Assembly (NCBI GenBank): GCA_963803065.1 | Contig: CAWDKW010000009.1 | Location: 248,001-312,000, forward strand | Source of the DNA: DASXMT01 sp963803065 | GTDB taxonomy: Bacteria > Actinomycetota > Acidimicrobiia > Acidimicrobiales > RAAP-2 | Length of the DNA stretch: 64,000 nt | Direction: 5' to 3' | Shown: positions 35,622 to 44,169 of the stretch, piece after piece | Layout of the letters: each line of letters begins with the position of its first letter | Position numbering within the stretch: the first letter of the stretch is position 1 | Notes under the pieces: model-generated | What the model saw: the letters and a program-made list of their open reading frames with translations, nothing else | Told to the model about the DNA's origin: nothing | Databases searched by the model: none | Program-made: the position numbers and the translations under genes

Positions 35622-37202
35622 TTGCCCACGCTCGATCGGAAATGGTGGACGCTGATCGCCGTCTGCACGGCCATCTTCATGCTGCTGCTGGACATCACCG
35701 TGGTCAACGTGGCCCTGCCGGACATCCAGCGGTCGCTGCACTCGTCGTTCAGCGACCTCCAGTGGGTGGTCGACGCCTACGCGTTGACCCTGGCCGCCTT
35801 CTTGCTCACGGCCGGGGTCGTGGGTGACATGTTCGGGCGACGGGAGGTGTTCGCCATCGGGCTCGCCGTGTTCTCGGTTGCCTCGCTGGTGTGCGGGCTG
35901 TCGACCACCTCGTTGATGCTGAACCTGTCCCGAGCGGTCCAGGGAGTCGGCGGCGCCATCATGTTCGCCACCTCGCTGGCCCTGATCGCCCAGGCCTTCC
36001 ACGGGAAGGACCGAGGGACCGCATTCGGGATATTCGGTGCCGTCACCGGCGGCGCCGTCGCCGTGGGCCCGCTGGTCGGCGGGGCGATCACCAGTGGCAT
36101 CGGATGGCGCTGGATCTTCTTCGTCAACGTGCCCATCGGGGTGGTCGCCATCATCATCACCCTGGCCCGCATCCAGGAGTCCCGCGACCCCAACACCAAG
36201 CGGATCGACTGGATCGGCTTCGTCACCTTCTCGGCCTCGCTCTTCATGCTCGTGTTCGCGCTGGTCCGGGGGAACAACGCCGGATGGGGAAGCTCGGAGA
36301 TCGTCGGCCTGTTGGTCGGTGCGGGCCTCCTCATGGTCGTCTTCATCGTGGCCGAGCTCCGACAACGAGACCCCATGCTCGATCTCTCCCTGTTCCGGCG
36401 CCCGGCCATGATCGGCATCTCGGGGGCGGCCTTCACCCTCTCCGCCTCGATCTTCGCCCTGTTCTTGTACCTGACCCTGTTCATCCAGGACGACCTCGGC
36501 TACGGGCCGCTCGCCGCCGGGGTCCGGTTCCTCCCCCTGACCCTCCTCGCCTTCATCGTGGCTCCGGGGGCCGGCAGGCTCACCGTCCGGTTCCCGGCCC
36601 GCTACATGCTGGGCATCGGGCTCCTGTTGGTGGCCGGCGGGTGCCTGTTGATGGCCACCATCGATGCCACCTCGCAATGGACGGTGCTGCTTCCCGGGTT
36701 CATCCTGGCCGGTGCCGGCATCGGGATGATCAACCCGGTGCTGGCCTCGTCCGCCGTCGCCGTGGTGCCGCCCGAGCGCAGCGGGATGGCCTCGGGGATC
36801 AATTCCACCTTCCGGCAGGTGGGCATCGCCACCGGTATCGCCGGACTGGGCGCTGTGTTCCAGAGCGACATCCGGACCAAGGTGACCGATTCCCTCCTGA
36901 GCACCCCGGCCGGGCAGCAGGTGGCGGTCCAGCACGGCGCCCAACTGGGCCCGGCCCTGACCTCCGGCCAGGTCCAACAAGCGGTGTCCGGGCTGCCGCC
37001 GGCTCAGGCCCACGCCCTGACCACCGCCTACCACGTCGGCTTTGCCAGCTCCCTCAACCTGTTGATGGTCATCGGCGCCGCCATCGCCTTCGTCGGCGCC
37101 CTCGGCTCCTTCTTCCTCGTCCGCCAGCGGGACTTCGTCTCCGGCCACCAACCGGAGGCGATGCCGACCCGGGAGGCCGAGCCGGCATCGGTGGTGGCAT
37201 GA
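35622..37202 (+). CDS. MFS drug-efflux transporter, DHA2 (EmrB/QacA) family
   Basis: A 526-residue transporter with 14 predicted helices. DHA2 signatures are LDITVVNVALPDIQ (motif D1), LTAGVVGDMFGRREVF (motif A), AVTGGAVAVGPLVGGAITSGIGWRWIFFVNVPIG (motif C region) and GAGIGMINPVLASSAVAVVPPERSGMASGINSTFRQVG. It probably exports hydrophobic toxic compounds with proton influx. The TTG at 35622 is chosen because GGGAGG sits 7 nt upstream; a TTG at 35580 is only 5 nt from the -10. Stop overlaps the tetR start (ATGA). Confidence 0.9.
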   Translation: MPTLDRKWWTLIAVCTAIFMLLLDITVVNVALPDIQRSLHSSFSDLQWVVDAYALTLAAFLLTAGVVGDMFGRREVFAIGLAVFSVASLVCGLSTTSLMLNLSRAVQGVGGAIMFATSLALIAQAFHGKDRGTAFGIFGAVTGGAVAVGPLVGGAITSGIGWRWIFFVNVPIGVVAIIITLARIQESRDPNTKRIDWIGFVTFSASLFMLVFALVRGNNAGWGSSEIVGLLVGAGLLMVVFIVAELRQRDPMLDLSLFRRPAMIGISGAAFTLSASIFALFLYLTLFIQDDLGYGPLAAGVRFLPLTLLAFIVAPGAGRLTVRFPARYMLGIGLLLVAGGCLLMATIDATSQWTVLLPGFILAGAGIGMINPVLASSAVAVVPPERSGMASGINSTFRQVGIATGIAGLGAVFQSDIRTKVTDSLLSTPAGQQVAVQHGAQLGPALTSGQVQQAVSGLPPAQAHALTTAYHVGFASSLNLLMVIGAAIAFVGALGSFFLVRQRDFVSGHQPEAMPTREAEPASVVA

Positions 37203-37939
37203 GCTCGACGGTCAGCGTGCCCTCCGGCGGGGCGTCCCCCGACCCTGGGTCGTCACCGGTCGACGGGCCACACGTCGAGCCGGGGTCGTCGGGCGCGGAG
37301 CCGTGCTCCGAGCCCCGGGCTCCCGGGCGCCCGCGGGACCAGCGGGCCAGCCGGGCCATCACCGAGGCGGCCATTCGGCAACTGGGCGACGCCGGGTACT
37401 CGGCCATGTCCATGGAGAGCGTGGCCAGCGAGGCAGGGGTGGCCCGGGCCACGGTCTACCGTCGTTATCGTGACAAAGCCGACCTGATCACCAGCGCCAT
37501 CGCCGAGCACGCGGCGGCGATCCCGTCCGGACCGTCCGAAGACCCGAAGGCGGATCTGTGCCGGTTCCTCATCGACTTCGACCGTCGCTTTGCTGCCTGG
37601 GGCATGGGGGTGCTCGGGTCGCTGATGACCAATCGGGACGATCCCGGTGCGCTGGATCTGCATCGCCAGCGAGTGATCGCCCCCCGAGTGGCCTACGGAC
37701 GGCGGCTCTTGGAGCAGGCCCAGGCCAACGGGGACCTCAGCGCCGATGCCGACCTCGATCTCGCCTTCCAGATGTTGTCGGGGTCGGTGTTCCATCGGCG
37801 GGTGGCCGGGTCGGCCAGCACCCCCGGGTGGGCCACGCGAGCGGTGGAGGCCATCTGGAAGGGGATGGGACCGGAACCGGAACGGGAACGGGAACCGGTC
37901 ACGGGCGGGGTTCGAGGTGCTCGGCGAAGAAGGCCATGA
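37199..37939 (+). CDS. TetR-family regulator co-transcribed with the MFS pump
   Basis: A 246-residue protein: a disordered Pro/Ser/Gly-rich N-terminus (1-40), then GRPRDQRASRAITEAAIRQLGDAGYSAMSMESVASEAGVARATVYRRYRDKADL (TetR HTH), then a helical ligand domain with the QMLSGSVFHRRV segment typical of TetR_C proteins. Four-base overlap with the MFS gene makes it the likely repressor of that operon. Its 3' end overlaps the opposite-strand dienelactone hydrolase gene by about 40 nt. Confidence 0.9.
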   Translation: MSSTVSVPSGGASPDPGSSPVDGPHVEPGSSGAEPCSEPRAPGRPRDQRASRAITEAAIRQLGDAGYSAMSMESVASEAGVARATVYRRYRDKADLITSAIAEHAAAIPSGPSEDPKADLCRFLIDFDRRFAAWGMGVLGSLMTNRDDPGALDLHRQRVIAPRVAYGRRLLEQAQANGDLSADADLDLAFQMLSGSVFHRRVAGSASTPGWATRAVEAIWKGMGPEPEREREPVTGGVRGARRRRP

Positions 37940-38528
37940 GACGGTTGCCGGCGTCGGCGGCCGCTTCTTCGTCGTAGCTGTCCGACCCGTCGCGGAAGAA
38001 GCCGTGGCCGGCACCGGGGTAGACGATCGTCTCGGGGTGGCGTTCCCGGACCCGCTCGACGGCCTCGGTGGGGATGTACTCGTCGCTTCCCCCGAAGAAG
38101 AGCAGGGTGGGACACCGGGGCTCGGCCAGTTCGTCGGCGATGCCGGCGCCGTAGAAGCCGACGGCGGCGTCGAAGCCGGTGCCGTGCACGGCCGAGTGGT
38201 AGGTCAGGCGACCGCCCATGCAAAAGCCGGTGACGCCGACCTTGTCGGCTCCCATGGTCCGAAGGCGTGCGGCCGCCTCGTCAATGTCCCCCTGCGTCCG
38301 CTCCGGTTCGATCGCACCCATCAGCGTGGCGAAGTCGGCAGCCTCGGAACCACCGACCCGGAAGAAGAGATCCGGGGCGATGGCCCCGTATCCTGCCGCG
38401 GCCAGGCGCTGGCAGACCCGGAGCAACTGGGGCGAGATGCCGTTGCCCTCATGGATGACGACGACCCCGGGCCACGGCGGGTCGGCGGCCGGGAGAGACA
38501 GGAAATAGGGCAGAGCGATGTCGGGCAT
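37899..38528 (-). CDS. Dienelactone hydrolase family protein
   Basis: A 209-residue alpha/beta hydrolase. Catalytic triad: Cys in GFCMGGR, Asp in FFGGSDEYIP, His in YPGAGHGFF, as in carboxymethylenebutenolidase. VVVIHEGNGI holds the oxyanion loop with the conserved Glu. It could open dienelactones in aromatic degradation or act on other esters; no aromatic pathway neighbours are present. Convergent with the tetR gene. Confidence 0.9.
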   Translation of the reverse strand: MPDIALPYFLSLPAADPPWPGVVVIHEGNGISPQLLRVCQRLAAAGYGAIAPDLFFRVGGSEAADFATLMGAIEPERTQGDIDEAAARLRTMGADKVGVTGFCMGGRLTYHSAVHGTGFDAAVGFYGAGIADELAEPRCPTLLFFGGSDEYIPTEAVERVRERHPETIVYPGAGHGFFRDGSDSYDEEAAADAGNRLMAFFAEHLEPRP

Positions 38529-38591
38529 GGCGACACTCTTGCATCCGGAACGCGACGGCGTGAGCGGCCGGGACGGTTGACGTCGTTGCAG

Positions 38592-38665
38592 TTGGCATCT
38601 GGCTGTAGTTTGACGTCGGTTGCAGTTGACATCTGGTTGCGGTTCACATCTGGTTGCGGTAGGCT
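38592..38665 (+). promoter_or_regulatory. Three 17-bp direct repeats and a leaderless promoter before the toxin-antitoxin pair
   Basis: Repeats at 38592-38608 (ttggcatctggctgtag), 38626-38642 (ttgacatctggttgcgg) and 38643-38659 (ttcacatctggttgcgg). TTGCGG (38637-38642), a 17-nt spacer and TAGGCT (38660-38665) place transcription start on the antitoxin ATG at 38672. Repeat-bound antitoxin would cover the promoter, the usual autoregulation of such modules. Confidence 0.65.
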
Positions 38666-38671
38666 GGGACC

Positions 38672-39115
38672 ATGAACGAGGTCGCCGCCCTCACCCAGCT
38701 CCCACCGGCCGAAGCGGCTACCCGGATCCTGGCCGGAGCCGACCGCTCGTGGGCCCGTCGCTTCGTCGACGAGGTAGACCGCCAGGAGGCCGCGGGCCGG
38801 CTCCAGCGCCTGACCGGACGGTGGCAGATCTCCAACTCGGCCGCGGCAGAGATCTTCGGCGTCTCACGCCAGGCGTTCTCGAAGTGGGTGGCCAACGGTC
38901 CTCCGGCCGCCCGTGAGGGAGCCATCGCCGACCTCGATGCGGCCACCGAGCTGCTCGAGCGCTACCTGCGCCCCGAACGCATCCCCGCCGTCGTCCGGCG
39001 TCCGGCGGCAGCGCTTGGCGGGCAGTCACTCCTGCAGTTGGCCCGGACGGGCGCAACCGCCGAGGTCCTGGGCGCGGTTCGGACCATGTTCGACCTCCGC
39101 CGCGTCCAGCCGTGA
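38672..39115 (+). CDS. Xre/MbcA/ParS-type antitoxin
   Basis: A 147-residue protein. A central HTH (LQRLTGRWQISNSAAAEIFGVSRQAFSKWVANG) is followed by a helical toxin-binding region (DLDAATELLERYLRPERIPAVVRRPAAALGGQSLLQLARTG) as in MbcA/ParS antitoxins of RES toxins. It neutralises the adjacent toxin and represses the operon through upstream repeats. The start is the first base of a predicted leaderless mRNA. GTGA overlap with the toxin gene. Confidence 0.85.
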   Translation: MNEVAALTQLPPAEAATRILAGADRSWARRFVDEVDRQEAAGRLQRLTGRWQISNSAAAEIFGVSRQAFSKWVANGPPAAREGAIADLDAATELLERYLRPERIPAVVRRPAAALGGQSLLQLARTGATAEVLGAVRTMFDLRRVQP

Positions 39116-39693
39116 CCGGCCCGCTCGTCGTCCTGCGGCTCCCTGACGACCACACGTGGCTCCGGGTCGCCGACACGAACTGGTCCGATCCCTTGGATCC
39201 CTCCTTCGCGTCGCGGGTCGGGGGACGGTGGAATCCCCCCGGTTCGTTCCCCGTCGTCTATCTCAACGAGGATCTCCCGACGGCACGGGCGCAACTCCGC
39301 GCCCTGTTCCGCTCCTGGCCGGCCAACCCCGAGGACCTGCGGGAAGACGCCCCGTACGTGCTCGTCCTCGTCGGCCTGCCCCGTCGGCAACAGGTTGCCG
39401 ACGCCCTCAGCGAAGACGGCCTCGCCTCCCTGGGGCTCCCCGCCTCCTATCCTCTCGATGCCCATGGGGCGATCGTCCCCCACCGGGCCTGCCAGCCGGT
39501 CGGGGCCCGCGTTCATGACGCCGGGCTTCGGGGTGTCTGGTGCCGATCGGCCGCCGTGGCCGACGGCGGCGGCCGCGAACTGGCGTGGTTCCCGAGCAGT
39601 CCTCGTTCCCGCGCTCGTGCACTGGGTCGCCCCCTCCCGTTTGCCGAGTGGTGGACAGCCGGGTCACCGGCCGAGTTGACGCTGTCCGACTGA
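39112..39693 (+). CDS. RES-domain toxin (predicted NAD+-degrading)
   Basis: A 193-residue RES-family protein. The hallmark segment is RVGGRWNPPGSFPVVYLNEDLPTARAQL (RES Arg and GGRWN). The usual Glu after the YL strand is not seen (ARAQLRALF), while the C-terminal HDAGLRGVWCRSAA matches the family's GVxxxS region. Known RES toxins (for example MbcT) degrade NAD+, causing bacteriostasis. Translation is coupled to the antitoxin through GTGA. Activity is uncertain given the altered residue. Confidence 0.82.
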   Translation: MTGPLVVLRLPDDHTWLRVADTNWSDPLDPSFASRVGGRWNPPGSFPVVYLNEDLPTARAQLRALFRSWPANPEDLREDAPYVLVLVGLPRRQQVADALSEDGLASLGLPASYPLDAHGAIVPHRACQPVGARVHDAGLRGVWCRSAAVADGGGRELAWFPSSPRSRARALGRPLPFAEWWTAGSPAELTLSD

Positions 39694-39742
39694 GATTGCT
39701 GGACGGCGCTTGGCGCCGGGCCGACGGCGCTCTGGGCCCCGG

Positions 39743-40630
39743 CTATGAGCCCAGGAGTCGGTCAGCCGGCAATGGGTCGGAACCGAAGGCGGTCGGCACG
39801 CCGTGGGCCGGCCTGGTCTGGAACACCGGCCAGCAGACCTCGATCCGGTGCTTGGACTCGTCCTCGGTGTGGGTGAAGGTGACCAGGTAGTGCTCGCGGA
39901 TTGGGCCCTCGACGCCCAGCTCCCGCTCGGCCACGTAGGTGCCGAGGAGGCCGTAGGTCCGGTCCAGCTCGTGGAACGAGCCCTCGTGAACGGTGATCGC
40001 CAGCTCGGCCGCCGGGAGGTCGAGGGGGACGGCTCGGCCCGACGGGCCGATCCCGGCGGCCACGGGCACGGGCACGAACACCGTGACGTCGCCCTCTCCG
40101 AGCTCGAAGAACTCGTTGGGGTAGAGGGCGCCGCCCGGTCCGGCCGGCTCGACACCAGCGGCCGCGAGCAGACCGTAGAGCTCCTCGAATGCGCCTACCC
40201 ACCAACCGTCGATGCCCTCCATCGTGACCAGCTCGGTGACCGCCAGGGTGGAGGTCACCGGCACCGACCGGTACTCGACGGCGATGGGCGTCGTCGGCTG
40301 CTCGAGCAGGGCCCGCAACGATGCCACCGTCGACTGGGTCTGCGACAACTGGGACTCCATCCGCTCCAGGTGGGCCACCACCACCTCGTTGCGCGAGGCC
40401 ACGTCGGGCGCATCGAGGACCGCCTTCACCTCCTCCAGGGGCATACCCATCTCTCGGAAGCGCCGGATGACCTGGGCCACCGGCACCTGCGACGCGTCGT
40501 AGAGGCGGTACCCGCTCGCTCTGTCGACGCGGGCCGGCTCCAGCAGCCCGACGTCGTGGTAGTGCCGGAGCGCCTTGACGCTCAGGTAGGTCATGCGGGA
40601 GAAGTCACCGATCGTCACCAGGACGTCCAT
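39743..40630 (-). CDS. MerR-family regulator with GyrI-like effector-binding domain
   Basis: A 295-residue protein: MerR HTH (MDVLVTIGDFSRMTYLSVKALRHYHDVGLLEPARVDRASGYRLYD), the RRFREMGMPLEEVKAVLD dimer helix, a coiled-coil (about 80-110), then a GyrI/BmrR-type small-molecule domain (about 125-290). This resembles BltR/BmrR-type drug sensors. Its own promoter and that of the adjacent divergent-position MFS gene carry the same palindrome within a 19-bp -35/-10 spacer, so it likely activates both by DNA untwisting. ATG 40630 lies 7 nt after the -10. Confidence 0.9.
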   Translation of the reverse strand: MDVLVTIGDFSRMTYLSVKALRHYHDVGLLEPARVDRASGYRLYDASQVPVAQVIRRFREMGMPLEEVKAVLDAPDVASRNEVVVAHLERMESQLSQTQSTVASLRALLEQPTTPIAVEYRSVPVTSTLAVTELVTMEGIDGWWVGAFEELYGLLAAAGVEPAGPGGALYPNEFFELGEGDVTVFVPVPVAAGIGPSGRAVPLDLPAAELAITVHEGSFHELDRTYGLLGTYVAERELGVEGPIREHYLVTFTHTEDESKHRIEVCWPVFQTRPAHGVPTAFGSDPLPADRLLGS

Positions 40631-40637
40631 GGTCCCG

Positions 40638-40668
40638 ATTCTGGACCCTCCCGCGACGGGAGTGTCAA
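40638..40668 (-). promoter_or_regulatory. MerR-type promoter/operator of the merR gene
   Basis: On the minus strand: TTGACA (40668-40663), a 19-nt spacer and CAGAAT (40643-40638). The spacer contains the palindrome CTCCCG-N3-CGGGAG (40648-40662). The 19-bp spacing is the MerR hallmark; autoregulation is inferred. Confidence 0.8.
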
Positions 40669-40704
40669 GGCCGAAGGCGACACCGGACCTGGCGCTGGCC
40701 CTCA

Positions 40705-42189
40705 TCAGGCCGCCAGGTCGGCCCGGGCCGCCCGGGGCGGAGGCAGCAGACGGGTCAGGACGGCGACAGCCAGGAACAGCACGGCCAGCTGGGCCACGCT
40801 GAGCTCGAAGGCCCGTTGATAGCCGGTCGACACCGCGCCGAAGAAGATGACGCCGGTCACGGCCACGCCCAGGGAGTTCCCGACCTGCTGCATGGTGGAC
40901 AAGGAACCCGAGACGGCCCCGGCCCGTTCGGCGTCGGCGTGGGTGAGGACCGTCGTGGTCAGCGGCGTGATGCACAGGCCCATGCCCGCCCCGACCAACA
41001 CCAGGCCGGGGGCGAGCCATCCGATCGATCCCAGCCCGTCACCGTGGACCACGGCCAACAACACCACGTCCCCGACCGCCATCGTGACCGCCCCGACGGC
41101 AATGAGCGAACGGCCGAACCGGAGGGTGAGGGTGGGGGCCCGGAGCGAGGTGGCCAGGTAGGCGACGGCCAGGATCGAGAACACCAGCCCGGCGTGGAGG
41201 GCGTTCAGCCCCCGGCCCTTTTGCAGGTAGAGGGCGAGCACCAAGAAGAAGGAGGCCTGGCCGCACCAAAAGGCCAGCTGCGTCGCCAGCCCGGCCGACA
41301 GGGCCCGCTGCCGGAACAGGGCAGGGTCGAAGAGCGGCGCTCCACCCCGTCGGGACAGCCGGCGCTGGTGGACGACGAAGAGGCCGAACACCGCTGGCGC
41401 CACCCCGAGGCTGATCCACGTCCACGTCGGCCAGTGGAGTTGGGTCCCCTCGACCAACGGGAGGACGAGGGCGGTGAGACCCAGGATGGCCAGCCCGTTG
41501 CCACCCACGTCGAACCGGCTGGCCCACCGGACCCGTGACTCGGGGACGAGCCGTCGGGTGAGAGCCAAGGCCACCAGGCCGATCGGGATGTTGATCAGGA
41601 ACACCGTCCGCCAACCCCAGCCGAAGAGATCGGCCTGGATCAGGATCCCCCCGAGGAGCTGGCCCCCGGCGGCGGCCACACCCATGACCATGCCGTAGAC
41701 GGTGATGGCCCGTACCCGTGACGGGCCCACGTAGGCGACCCCGATGATGGCCAACACGTTCGGGCTGATCAGTGCGGCGGCGATCCCCTGAGTCAGCCGG
41801 GCCACCACCAGCACCGTTGGGTCGGGTGCCAGTCCGCACGCCGCCGACGCCACCACGAAGAGACCGAGCCCGGCGGCGAACGTGCGCCGCCGACCGACCA
41901 GGTCCCCGAGACGGCCGGCGGCGATCAGGAAGACGGCGAACGTCAGGCCGTAGCCGGCGACCACCCACTCGACGGCGCTGGGGCCGGCGTGCAGTCGGGC
42001 CTGCATCGACGGTAGGGCCACGTTCACGATGAAGAAGTCGAGGACGATCATGAACACGCCGCACATGAGCACCGGCAACGGCGACGGCGACCGCAGCCGG
42101 GACGGCAGTGCCGATCGTCCTGACCACGGGACCCGGCGGGTCCGAGGAGCGGTCGTGGGAGCTGTCGTTGGCAGGTCGAGCTTGGTCAT
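40705..42189 (-). CDS. MFS transporter (DHA2-like), MerR-controlled
   Basis: A 494-residue, 14-helix major facilitator: MIVLDFFIVNVALPSMQARL, LIAAGRLGDLVGRRRTFAAGLG, AAGGQLLGGILIQADLFGWGWRTVFLINIPIGL and GMGLCITPLTTTVLTHADAERAGAVSGSLSTMQQVGNSLG. Likely multidrug efflux. The ATG at 42189 lies 6 nt after the -10 of a MerR-type promoter, so it is leaderless; a start further upstream would fall inside the operator. The merR gene lies just downstream on the same strand. Confidence 0.9.
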   Translation of the reverse strand: MTKLDLPTTAPTTAPRTRRVPWSGRSALPSRLRSPSPLPVLMCGVFMIVLDFFIVNVALPSMQARLHAGPSAVEWVVAGYGLTFAVFLIAAGRLGDLVGRRRTFAAGLGLFVVASAACGLAPDPTVLVVARLTQGIAAALISPNVLAIIGVAYVGPSRVRAITVYGMVMGVAAAGGQLLGGILIQADLFGWGWRTVFLINIPIGLVALALTRRLVPESRVRWASRFDVGGNGLAILGLTALVLPLVEGTQLHWPTWTWISLGVAPAVFGLFVVHQRRLSRRGGAPLFDPALFRQRALSAGLATQLAFWCGQASFFLVLALYLQKGRGLNALHAGLVFSILAVAYLATSLRAPTLTLRFGRSLIAVGAVTMAVGDVVLLAVVHGDGLGSIGWLAPGLVLVGAGMGLCITPLTTTVLTHADAERAGAVSGSLSTMQQVGNSLGVAVTGVIFFGAVSTGYQRAFELSVAQLAVLFLAVAVLTRLLPPPRAARADLAA

Positions 42190-42195
42190 GACTCG

Positions 42196-42226
42196 ACTGT
42201 CCACCCTCCCGTCGCGGGAGGGTCAA
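42196..42226 (-). promoter_or_regulatory. MerR-type promoter/operator of the MFS gene
   Basis: On the minus strand: TTGACC (42226-42221), a 19-nt spacer, GACAGT (42201-42196). It contains the perfect 19-bp palindrome CCCTCCCG-TCG-CGGGAGGG (42204-42222), the same design as the promoter of the neighbouring merR gene. Confidence 0.85.
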
Positions 42227-42283
42227 GGGGTTTGGGTCAACCCGCATCGGCGGCCGGTTCAGCCCGGTGTATCGAGGCGATGA

Positions 42284-42979
42284 TCAGCCGGGTGCATCGA
42301 GGCGATGAGAGGCGGCACTCCGGGCGAACACAGCCACCGTCGCCAGCACGACGACCGCCACCACGACCAGGGGCCAGGTCGCCCGCTGGTGGAGGTAGAG
42401 GGCGGCACCGCCGATCGCGCCGACCAGCATGGCCGCCACCGCCATCGTCCGACGGCCCACCTTCGGGTTGCTCCCCCCTGCCAACGACGAGTCGGCGGCC
42501 AACCCGGTCAACGTCATGGTCAGCACGGTCGTGGTCACGTCGGGGACAGCCAGGCGGCGGATGGTGGAGTTCCGCACCCCCATGGCGAAGGCGAGGAAGA
42601 CGATCACGGTGTAGCGCACCCATCCCGATCCGATGACGCCGCCGGCGGTGGCGGACACGGCGGCGGCCCCGCCGGAGAAGACCCCCTCGATGCCCATGGC
42701 GACTATGAGCCAGCGACGTCGTGAGGCGATGTGGAGCGTCATGCGGCCGGCGCACAGCGCGCCGACGAGGAACGCCCCCAACGAGGCCAGGCTGGCCGGG
42801 GCGGAGAACCCGGGCGCACCGGCGGCGGCGAACCCGAGCAGGACCACGTTCCCGGTCATGTTGGCGGTGAAGACGTGTCCGAGGCCCAGGTAGCTGACGG
42901 CGTCGACCATCCCGCTCACGACCGTGAGCACGGTCAGCGTGCCGAGCAGCATCGAGGATTGCCCGGACTCCGTGGCCAC
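42284..42979 (-). CDS. DUF1275 (YoaK) family membrane protein
   Basis: A 231-residue, six-helix protein with the family opening LLGTLTVLTVVSGMVDAVSYLGLGHVFTANMTGNVVLLG and the central MGVRNSTIRRLAVPDVTTTVLTMTLTGLAADSSLAGG. Function not established. GTG 42979 has AGGAGG about 7 nt upstream. Confidence 0.88.
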   Translation of the reverse strand: MATESGQSSMLLGTLTVLTVVSGMVDAVSYLGLGHVFTANMTGNVVLLGFAAAGAPGFSAPASLASLGAFLVGALCAGRMTLHIASRRRWLIVAMGIEGVFSGGAAAVSATAGGVIGSGWVRYTVIVFLAFAMGVRNSTIRRLAVPDVTTTVLTMTLTGLAADSSLAGGSNPKVGRRTMAVAAMLVGAIGGAALYLHQRATWPLVVVAVVVLATVAVFARSAASHRLDAPG

Positions 42980-43098
42980 GTCGACCTCCTCGCCTCCTCG
43001 TCGACACGGGACCGGTTGCACCCGTTGCCGCCCAGTATGGCCGGGTCAGCCAGGAGACTCCGGGCTGTAGGGTCGGGCCGATCGCCGCCCGTCGGGCC

Positions 43099-43941
43099 CT
43101 ACCACGGCATCCCGGCGCCCCCGTTGGGCCGGATGATCTGGCCGGTGACGAAGCTGGCCGCATCGGAGACGAGATAGAGGATGGCAAAGGCGATGTCGGT
43201 GGGCATTCCGACCCGGGCCAGGGGCGCCATGTTCGTGGCCCAGTCCACGTAGGCCTGATACCGGGCGGCATCGACCTCGCCGGATTCGTCGACGAAGTGG
43301 GCACGCGAGAAGTTGGAGAGGATGACTCCCGGGGCGAGGGCGTTGGCCCGGATCCCGTGGGCCGCCCCCTCGGCAGCCAGCGCCTTGGTCAGCTGAGCCA
43401 CGGCGGCCTTGGTCATGGCATAGGTGGACATGGTCGGGGCTGGGCTGTCGATCGCTCCCGACGAGATGTTCACGATGTGCCCCGAGCCCTGTCGGATCAT
43501 GGCCCGCATGGCGGCCTGGCTGCCGTAGAAGACGCCTCGCAGGTTGATGTCGAACACCCGATCGAATTCCTCATCGGTGACGTCCACCACCGGGCCGTCG
43601 CTCCGTACCCCGGCGATGTTGCCCATCACGTCGATACGCCCGTGGTCGGCAACGGCCCGCGCCACCAGGTTGTCGACGTCGGCCCGCTTGGCCACGTCCA
43701 TCTCGACGGCGATGGCCGTCCCACCGCGGCCAGCGATCTCCTTGGCTGTCGTCTCGACGCCGGGCCCGTCGATATCGCCGAGCACCACCGTGGCGCCGGC
43801 CCCAGCGAACACCAACGCGGTCGCCTTGCCGATGCCACTGGCTGCTCCGGTCAGGACAGCTACCCGTCCGGCCAGGCTGAAGGCCTGAGCCGGCGTCACA
43901 TCGTCCGACAGTGCGTCCACAGCGACCCCCGTATCCTCCAC
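43099..43941 (-). CDS. Short-chain dehydrogenase/reductase
   Basis: A 280-residue SDR: TGAASGIGKATALVFAGAGATVVLGDIDG, DVAK, GNIAGVRS (NxAG-like), NISSGA with catalytic Ser, YAMTK (Tyr-x3-Lys), and C-terminal VTGQIIRPNGGAGMPW. Substrate unknown. The GTG used here gives an N-terminal extension of about 24 residues before the fold; GTG codons a few residues further in (VDALSDDV) are equally possible. Confidence 0.86.
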   Translation of the reverse strand: MEDTGVAVDALSDDVTPAQAFSLAGRVAVLTGAASGIGKATALVFAGAGATVVLGDIDGPGVETTAKEIAGRGGTAIAVEMDVAKRADVDNLVARAVADHGRIDVMGNIAGVRSDGPVVDVTDEEFDRVFDINLRGVFYGSQAAMRAMIRQGSGHIVNISSGAIDSPAPTMSTYAMTKAAVAQLTKALAAEGAAHGIRANALAPGVILSNFSRAHFVDESGEVDAARYQAYVDWATNMAPLARVGMPTDIAFAILYLVSDAASFVTGQIIRPNGGAGMPW

Positions 43942-44169
43942 CTCGGCCTCGCGGCCGCGGCTCGTCTGGCGACAGTCTGGCCACAGACGCGCCGGGCGTC
44001 AATGTCGCCCGGGGGCCGGCGCGATCACCGGTTCCATGCCTGGTCGGAAGTAGCGTATCGGCCATCACGCGTGTTCTCCGGGTGGCCCATCAGTCCACGT
44101 GCATCGATGCAGCGCGTAGTTGGTGTGCACCTCCGGTCGATGAATGCGCCCGACGACGGGAGACACATC

